Part shown: one piece after another, positions 15,948 to 19,982 of the stretch | Numbering within the stretch: position 1 is the first letter of the stretch | How the letters are laid out: each line of letters starts with the position of its first letter | Source of the DNA: an uncultured Bacteroidales bacterium | Lineage (GTDB): Bacteria; Bacteroidota; Bacteroidia; Bacteroidales; UBA932 | NCBI GenBank assembly: GCA_934702165.1 | Contig: CAKUYG010000018.1 | Coordinates: 1 to 19,982 of the forward strand | DNA length: 19,982 nt | Reading direction: 5' to 3' | The notes under the pieces: model-generated | The model's input: the letters and a program-made list of their open reading frames with translations, nothing else | What the model was told of the DNA's origin: nothing | Databases searched by the model: none | Translations under genes and position numbers: made by a program

Positions 15948-16508
15948 TTATTTTGCAGCCGCTGTCTTGCCCGCCTTGCGACGAAGCTGTTCACCGACGA
16001 ACTTGATACCTTTACCCTTGTAAGGCTCCGGCTTGCGGAATGAACGGATCTTGGCAGCCACCTGGCCTACAAGCTGCTTGTCGCAACTTTTGAGCACCAG
16101 CACCGGATTCTCGCCTTTTTTGACATCCGGGACTTCAGCCTTGACCTCAGAAGGAAGCATGAGCTGAATTTCGTGTGAGTAGCCAAGGGAGAAGGAGAGG
16201 ATCTGGCCGTTGAGAGCGACACGATAACCTACACCCACCAACTCCTGCTTAAGAGTGAACTGCTCGCTGACTCCAACCACCATGTTGTGCGCAAGAGCAC
16301 GGTAAAGACCGTGCATGGAGCGGTGACGCGGCTGGTCTGTCGGACGTGCGAACTTGATCTGATTGTCCTCAATGGTGACAGTGATGTCCGGATCTATCTT
16401 CTGGGACATCTCACCATGAGGTCCTTTAACCTTCAGCACGTTGCCGGGAAGGAGCTCAGCGCTCACCCCGGTCGGAAGGCTTACAGGCAATTTACCAATT
16501 CGTGACAT
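15948..16508 (-). CDS. rplF: 50S ribosomal protein L6
   Basis: A 186-residue two-domain protein next to the sarcin-ricin loop and the factor-binding site. MSRIGKLPVSLPTGVSAEL opens the first domain. RHRSMHGLYRALAHNMVVGVSEQF, VGVGYRVALNGQ and the C-terminal KPEPYKGKGIKFVGEQLRRKAGKTA are diagnostic. It is slightly longer than E. coli L6 (177). It follows rpsH by 21 bp. Confidence 0.98.
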   Translation of the reverse strand: MSRIGKLPVSLPTGVSAELLPGNVLKVKGPHGEMSQKIDPDITVTIEDNQIKFARPTDQPRHRSMHGLYRALAHNMVVGVSEQFTLKQELVGVGYRVALNGQILSFSLGYSHEIQLMLPSEVKAEVPDVKKGENPVLVLKSCDKQLVGQVAAKIRSFRKPEPYKGKGIKFVGEQLRRKAGKTAAAK

Positions 16509-16529
16509 TAAATATAAACTTGTTTAAGA

Positions 16530-16925
16530 TTAATATACGTAGCAAATAACTTCACCACCGATTCCGAGCTCTTTGGCTTCTTTGTCGGTGATGACACCCT
16601 TGGAGGTGGAAAGCACTGCGATTCCGAGTCCGTTGAGGACGCGCGGCATGTTGTCCACATCCGTGTACTGACGCAGACCCGGAGTTGAAACACGCTCGAT
16701 CTTCCTGATGGCGGCGGCTTTGGTCTGAGGGTGGTACTTGAGGGCGATCTTTATAGTGTTGAACGGGGTACCCTCCACTACCTTGTAACTGAGGATATAG
16801 CCCTTCTCACAGAGAATCTGGGTAATGGCGACCTTCATCTTGGAAGAAGGCACTTCCACTATCTTTTTGCCTGCACTGTATGCATTGCGAATTCTGGTGA
16901 GATAATCTGCAATTGGATCAGTCAT
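16530..16925 (-). CDS. rpsH: 30S ribosomal protein S8
   Basis: A 131-residue primary binder of 16S rRNA helix 21; in E. coli it represses the spc operon at the L5 start. It starts MTDPIADYLTRIRNAYSAGK. The C-terminal RNA-binding motif is STSKGVITDKEAKELGIGGEV and the end is CYVY. RVSTPGLRQYTD is also typical. No L5-region hairpin resembling the E. coli S8 target was evident by eye. Confidence 0.98.
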   Translation of the reverse strand: MTDPIADYLTRIRNAYSAGKKIVEVPSSKMKVAITQILCEKGYILSYKVVEGTPFNTIKIALKYHPQTKAAAIRKIERVSTPGLRQYTDVDNMPRVLNGLGIAVLSTSKGVITDKEAKELGIGGEVICYVY

Positions 16926-16946
16926 ATCTTTAATATTCTTTAATTT

Positions 16947-17216
16947 CTACCAACTTGCCTTCTTGACTCCAGGGATGAGACCGTTGCTGGCCATCTCACG
17001 GAACTGGATGCGGCTGATGCCGAATGCCCTCATGTATCCCTTTGGACGTCCGGTGAGGGAGCAGCGGTTGTGAAGGCGGACAGGAGAAGCGTTCTTAGGG
17101 AGCTTGTCGAGAGCTGCCCAGTCGCCTGCCTCCTTGAGAGCCTTCCTCTTTTCAGCGTACTTGGCTACGAGCTTGGCGCGCTTGACCTCGCGGGCTTTCA
17201 TTGATTCCTTTGCCAT
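16947..17216 (-). CDS. rpsN: 30S ribosomal protein S14 (zinc-free type)
   Basis: An 89-residue head protein, [20 protein letters not shown] at the start and [25 protein letters not shown] with the end GVKKASW. Only one Cys is present, so this is the longer, zinc-independent class, not the short four-Cys class. The gap to rplE upstream in the operon is 6 bp. Confidence 0.97.
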   Translation of the reverse strand: MAKESMKAREVKRAKLVAKYAEKRKALKEAGDWAALDKLPKNASPVRLHNRCSLTGRPKGYMRAFGISRIQFREMASNGLIPGVKKASW

Positions 17217-17222
17217 AGTATA

Positions 17223-17819
17223 TTATTTGTTATGTTTCTTGAATGGCAGCCCGAATGCAGCGAGAAGAGCGTGGCACTCCTCATCAGTCTGGGCCGTGGT
17301 TACGAAAGTGATCTCGAGTCCGTGGATGCGCGGATTCTTGTCAATGTCGATCTCAGGGAAGATGACCTGCTCCTTGAGTCCGAGGGTGTAGTTGCCCCTG
17401 CCGTCCATGTTCTCGGCGATACCGTTGAAGTCGCGGATACGCGGGAGAGCAACCCTGATGAGCTTCTCGAGGAACTCGTACATCTTCACATTGCGGAGAG
17501 TCACCTTGGTTCCGATAGGCATGCCCTTACGGAGCTTGAAGTTGGAGACGTCTTTCTTGGAAGTGGTCACGAGGGCCTTCTGTCCGGTGATGAGAGAGAG
17601 TTCTTCTGCAGCCTCCTCGACAATCTTCTTGTCCTGGGTGCCTGCGCCGATACCTTCATTGATGGTGATCTTCACCAGGCGCGGAACCTGCATCACGGTA
17701 GAGTATGAGAACTGCTTCATCAGCTTGTCCACAATCTCCTCCTTATATACCTTCTTGAGGGCAGGCACATAACCTGCAGGCAGGACCTGAGCCTGAACCG
17801 TTGCGTTTTTCTTTGCCAT
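17223..17819 (-). CDS. rplE: 50S ribosomal protein L5
   Basis: A 198-residue 5S rRNA-binding protein that contacts P-site tRNA. The core begins about residue 20 ([19 protein letters not shown]) and includes [48 protein letters not shown] and [15 protein letters not shown]. The about 18 residues before the core ([18 protein letters not shown]) extend it beyond the usual 180. It starts only 2 bp after the rplX stop; the end of rplX (GGGGAGGAG) may double as its ribosome-binding site. Confidence 0.98.
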   Translation of the reverse strand: MAKKNATVQAQVLPAGYVPALKKVYKEEIVDKLMKQFSYSTVMQVPRLVKITINEGIGAGTQDKKIVEEAAEELSLITGQKALVTTSKKDVSNFKLRKGMPIGTKVTLRNVKMYEFLEKLIRVALPRIRDFNGIAENMDGRGNYTLGLKEQVIFPEIDIDKNPRIHGLEITFVTTAQTDEECHALLAAFGLPFKKHNK

Positions 17820-17821
17820 AA

Positions 17822-18139
17822 TTATTTGATCTCCTCCCCAGATTTTTTAGCGAAACGGACTTTCTTGTCTCCTTCCATCCTGTAGCCCACGCGGGTAGGA
17901 GTGTTGCTCTTAGGATCGATAAGGTTGAGGTTTGAAATGTGAATGGAAGCTTCCTGCTTGAGAATGCCGCCCTGAGGCTGCTTGGCGTTCGGCTTGGTGT
18001 GCTTGCTCACCATATTGATACCTTCAACAATGGCGCGGTCCTTTGAAGGATCCACTGAGAGGACCTTTCCGGTCTTCCCCTTGTCGTTACCGGCATTCAC
18101 ATACACGGTGTCGCCTTTCTTGATATGTAACTTCTTCAT
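17822..18139 (-). CDS. rplX: 50S ribosomal protein L24
   Basis: A 105-residue assembly initiator bound to the 5' end of 23S rRNA. The KOW motif is [20 protein letters not shown] at residues about 7-26. It is followed by [22 protein letters not shown] and the conserved [19 protein letters not shown]. The length matches the family. Confidence 0.97.
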   Translation of the reverse strand: MKKLHIKKGDTVYVNAGNDKGKTGKVLSVDPSKDRAIVEGINMVSKHTKPNAKQPQGGILKQEASIHISNLNLIDPKSNTPTRVGYRMEGDKKVRFAKKSGEEIK

Positions 18140-18152
18140 AATGCTTGTTCAA

Positions 18153-18518
18153 TTAAAGGACCTCCGGTGCCAGTGAGACGATTTTCATGAAGTTGGCACG
18201 AAGCTCTCTGGCCACAGGGCCGAAGATACGCGTACCGCGGAGTTCGCCGGCGTTGTTGAGAAGCACGCAGGCGTTGTCGTCAAAACGGATATAGGACCCG
18301 TCCGGACGGCGGACTTCCTTCTTGGTGCGCACAACTACAGCTTTTGAAACCGTACCCTTTTTGGCGTCACCGCCAGGTATGGCACTCTTGATTGCAACGA
18401 CGATCGTATCACCGACAGTCGCATAACGATGGTGAGTACCGCCAAGCACGCGGATGCAGAGAACTTCCTTCGCCCCGCTGTTGTCGGCCACCTGTAAACG
18501 TGTTTCCTGCTGTATCAT
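18153..18518 (-). CDS. rplN: 50S ribosomal protein L14
   Basis: A 121-residue beta-barrel protein at the subunit interface. It starts [20 protein letters not shown], has [40 protein letters not shown], and the end [27 protein letters not shown]. This is close to textbook sequence with normal length. The gap from rpsQ is 3 bp. Confidence 0.98.
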   Translation of the reverse strand: MIQQETRLQVADNSGAKEVLCIRVLGGTHHRYATVGDTIVVAIKSAIPGGDAKKGTVSKAVVVRTKKEVRRPDGSYIRFDDNACVLLNNAGELRGTRIFGPVARELRANFMKIVSLAPEVL

Positions 18519-18521
18519 ATA

Positions 18522-18776
18522 TTACTTTGCTTTTTCTACGATTTCTACTAGTCTCCAGTTCTTTGTCTTGCTGAGAGGACGGGTCTCCATGATGCGTACG
18601 GTGTCACCGATTCCGCACTCGTTCTTGTCGTCCTGGGCAACGAACTTGGTGGTCTTCTTGACGAACTTGCCGTAGAGCGGATGCTTCTCCTTGATCTTGA
18701 CGGCAACGATAATGGTCTTGTCCATCTTGTCGCTGACCACCACCCCTATTCTTTCCTTACGAAGATTTCTTTCCAT
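18522..18776 (-). CDS. rpsQ: 30S ribosomal protein S17
   Basis: An 84-residue OB-fold protein of the 16S 5' domain. It starts [20 protein letters not shown], with [22 protein letters not shown] and the conserved [28 protein letters not shown]. Size and order (rpmC-rpsQ-rplN) are standard. Confidence 0.97.
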   Translation of the reverse strand: MERNLRKERIGVVVSDKMDKTIIVAVKIKEKHPLYGKFVKKTTKFVAQDDKNECGIGDTVRIMETRPLSKTKNWRLVEIVEKAK

Positions 18777-18791
18777 AAGATTCTTTCTGAT

Positions 18792-18986
18792 TTAGTTCTG
18801 TTTTTCTTTTTCAGCAAGGATAGTGATCATAAGAGCTATATCCCTTCTGGTCTTACCGATTTTGGAAGTGTCCTCCAATGGAGAAATCGCGTGATTAATC
18901 TTCATTGTGGCAAGATTGCTCTTCTCAACCTCAATACGGTCGCGCAGGTCTGCTACAGACATTTCGCGTGCTTCTGATGCTTTCAT
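18792..18986 (-). CDS. rpmC: 50S ribosomal protein L29
   Basis: A 64-residue two-helix protein at the exit tunnel, near the docking site for trigger factor and SRP. It starts MKASEAREMSVADLRDRI, with ATMKINHAISPLEDTSKI and TRRDIALMITILAEKEKQ. GGAG lies 7 nt before the ATG. The gap to rplP is 18 bp. Confidence 0.96.
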   Translation of the reverse strand: MKASEAREMSVADLRDRIEVEKSNLATMKINHAISPLEDTSKIGKTRRDIALMITILAEKEKQN

Positions 18987-19004
18987 TTCTCTTTCTCCAA
19001 TAAA

Positions 19005-19424
19005 TTATTCTGTATAATCCCTGCGGACAACGAACTTGGTCGCGATAGGGAGCTTGTTGGCGCCCAAACGCATAGCCTCTTTCGCCACAGCGAGTGGAAC
19101 TCCCTCGGCCTCAAAGATGATGCGGCCCGGAGTGATAGGCGCGACGAACGCATACGGATCACCCTTACCTTTACCCATACGGGTATCAAGAGGCTTCTTG
19201 GTGATCGGCTTCACAGGGAAGACCCTGATCCAAATCTGGCCCTCACGGTTCATACAACGCGAAATAGCCTGACGGGCAGCCTCAATCTGCTGCGCCGTGA
19301 GCCAACAATTTTCAAGGGTCTTGATCCCGAATGAACCGAACGCGAGCTGATTGCCCCTCTGAGCGTTGCCCTTCATGCGGTTTTTCTGTTCCCTTCTAAA
19401 TTTTGTTCTCTTAGGTTGTAACAT
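19005..19424 (-). CDS. rplP: 50S ribosomal protein L16, first gene of this operon
   Basis: A 139-residue protein near the A-site tRNA elbow. It starts [20 protein letters not shown], then [23 protein letters not shown] helix, [24 protein letters not shown] and the end [10 protein letters not shown]. It is complete and normal in length. What is unusual is its position: rpsC should precede it directly, but upstream there is only a non-coding region and a divergent unrelated gene. It is therefore the promoter-proximal gene of the 22-gene operon here. Confidence 0.98.
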   Translation of the reverse strand: MLQPKRTKFRREQKNRMKGNAQRGNQLAFGSFGIKTLENCWLTAQQIEAARQAISRCMNREGQIWIRVFPVKPITKKPLDTRMGKGKGDPYAFVAPITPGRIIFEAEGVPLAVAKEAMRLGANKLPIATKFVVRRDYTE

Positions 19425-19500
19425 CTCAGTATTACTTTAAAAATTTATTCCACTAAAACCCTCAAAAACAACCACTTACGCGGAAAGAGGCCAATTTTTG
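19425..19500 (-). other. Untranslated leader of the rplP operon with a possible nested stem-loop
   Basis: Between the -7 box and the rplP ATG lies about 76-80 nt without coding capacity. On the transcript strand CCTC (19490-19487) can pair with GAGG (19463-19460), enclosing CCGC-GTAA-GTGG (19483-19472, one G-U pair). This gives a two-tier hairpin with a GTAA tetraloop. Such an arrangement is compatible with a ribosomal-protein leader, but the stems are only 4 bp each. Confidence 0.35.
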
Positions 19501-19506
19501 GGACTG

Positions 19507-19514
19507 CAAAGTTA
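19507..19514 (-). promoter_or_regulatory. -7 box of the rplP-rplQ operon
   Basis: TAACTTTG on the minus strand (19514-19507) matches TAnnTTTG exactly, within TTTTGCTAACTTTGCAG. TTTG occurs upstream at a 25-bp rather than 19-bp spacing, so the -33 element is poor. It is the best promoter candidate for the whole ribosomal operon. Confidence 0.55.
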
Positions 19515-19678
19515 GCAAAAATTCCCGAAATACCATAGTCAAACGCAAAAATTTTGAAATATTTTCGACACTCAATCCTAATAGTTAAACATCGTCTTCT
19601 CAATATATTGCAGACTTTGAACGAATTTTTTTTGAGACGTTTTCGACACCGGCCAAGAAGGTAATCCGGAGTTCTGCG

Positions 19679-19686
19679 TATATTTG
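19679..19686 (+). promoter_or_regulatory. -7 box immediately before the DUF4294 gene
   Basis: TATATTTG matches TAnnTTTG exactly and ends 6 bp before the GTG start. Transcription would begin at or next to the start codon, implying a leaderless mRNA. No -33 TTTG is present at 19 bp. Confidence 0.4.
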
Positions 19687-19692
19687 CAGCCT

Positions 19693-19982
19693 GTGAGACT
19701 GAAGACCCTCATATTGTCCGTCGCCATATTCGCGGCGGCCGCCCTGCCGGGCAGATCGCAGAGCGTGCGGCGCGTGACCGGCACGCCCATGTATTACACT
19801 GTCACAGAAAGCGGCGACACCGTTTTCCACGACACCATAGACCCGGTATGGGTGTTCCCGAAAGGGAAAGGGATGAAATCCGGGGACTGGAGAAGATACT
19901 ACCGCCTCGTGCAGAATTTCAACAAGGTCTACCCCTACGCCCTTGTCGGCAGGAAGATGATGGCGCAGGTGGACAGCACCAT
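19693..19982 (+). CDS. DUF4294-type exported protein (3' end cut by window edge)
   Basis: Ninety-six codons are open to the window end. The start is a GTG: no in-frame ATG lies between the upstream stop (TGA at 19633) and the GTG. The GTG gives a proper signal peptide (MRLKTLILSVAIFAAAALPG, cleavage near GRSQ-S). The next in-frame ATG (19789) would lose that signal. The mature part has the pattern I associate with the Bacteroidota DUF4294 family: GDTVFHDTIDPVWVF, then a basic WRRYYRLVQNFNKVYPYA segment. The function of the family is unknown. It is transcribed away from the ribosomal operon. The family name is from memory of the pattern. Confidence 0.65.
   Translation, partial: MRLKTLILSVAIFAAAALPGRSQSVRRVTGTPMYYTVTESGDTVFHDTIDPVWVFPKGKGMKSGDWRRYYRLVQNFNKVYPYALVGRKMMAQVDST

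Noticed and set aside
15552..16043. A 163-codon plus-strand frame across rplR and rplF
   Set aside because: Antisense to two unmistakable ribosomal protein genes.
19578..19830. Minus-strand frames of 70-76 codons overlapping the DUF4294 start
   Set aside because: They oppose a frame with a signal peptide and family pattern, and do not resemble rpsC, the gene expected upstream of rplP.

Overview
The window looks like chromosomal DNA of a Bacteroidales (Bacteroidota) bacterium of moderate to high GC. The evidence is: near-perfect -7 boxes of the type TAnnTTTG (with TTTG at -33 in the best case) in front of most transcription units, a DUF4294-type periplasmic protein, outer-membrane proteins with Bacteroidota-style signal peptides, and a spc/alpha ribosomal cluster carrying map but no adk. 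I cannot name a genus from the sequence alone.

Layout. (1) 1-2192, minus strand: the first 396 codons of sufB (Fe-S cluster assembly; its 3' end lies outside the window) and an EamA/DMT-type membrane transporter. (2) 2330-5122, plus strand: a two-gene envelope unit made of a 668-residue, almost entirely coiled-coil lipoprotein and a 255-residue predicted outer-membrane beta-barrel. (3) 5123-5790: about 670 bp without a credible gene. It holds a candidate terminator and then a modular block of small perfect hairpins with a 65-bp perfect direct repeat. (4) 5791-5875, minus: tRNA-Leu(CAA) with a textbook Bacteroidota promoter. (5) 5958-8871, plus: aroB followed, with a 35-bp overlap, by one ORF that fuses a type I 3-dehydroquinate dehydratase to an EPSP synthase. 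Together they supply steps 2, 3 and 6 of the shikimate pathway. A strong hairpin terminator (8876-8904) separates this unit from the convergent ribosomal operon. (6) 8910-19424, minus: 22 tightly packed genes, in transcription order rplP-rpmC-rpsQ-rplN-rplX-rplE-rpsN-rpsH-rplF-rplR-rpsE-rpmD-rplO-secY-map-infA-rpmJ-rpsM-rpsK-rpsD-rpoA-rplQ. (7) 19425-19692: a divergent intergenic region. (8) 19693-19982, plus: the 5' part of a DUF4294 gene with a GTG start.

The most interesting points are as follows. The normally continuous S10-spc ribosomal gene string is cut exactly in front of rplP, which has acquired its own -7 box and an approximately 76-nt leader with a possible nested stem-loop. The AroD-AroA fusion has every catalytic signature of both enzymes. 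The hairpin-repeat block beside the tRNA gene contains two mutually exclusive hairpins in each repeat copy. The coiled-coil lipoprotein and beta-barrel pair matches no system I know. All function calls come from reading the translated sequence; no database or folding program was used.
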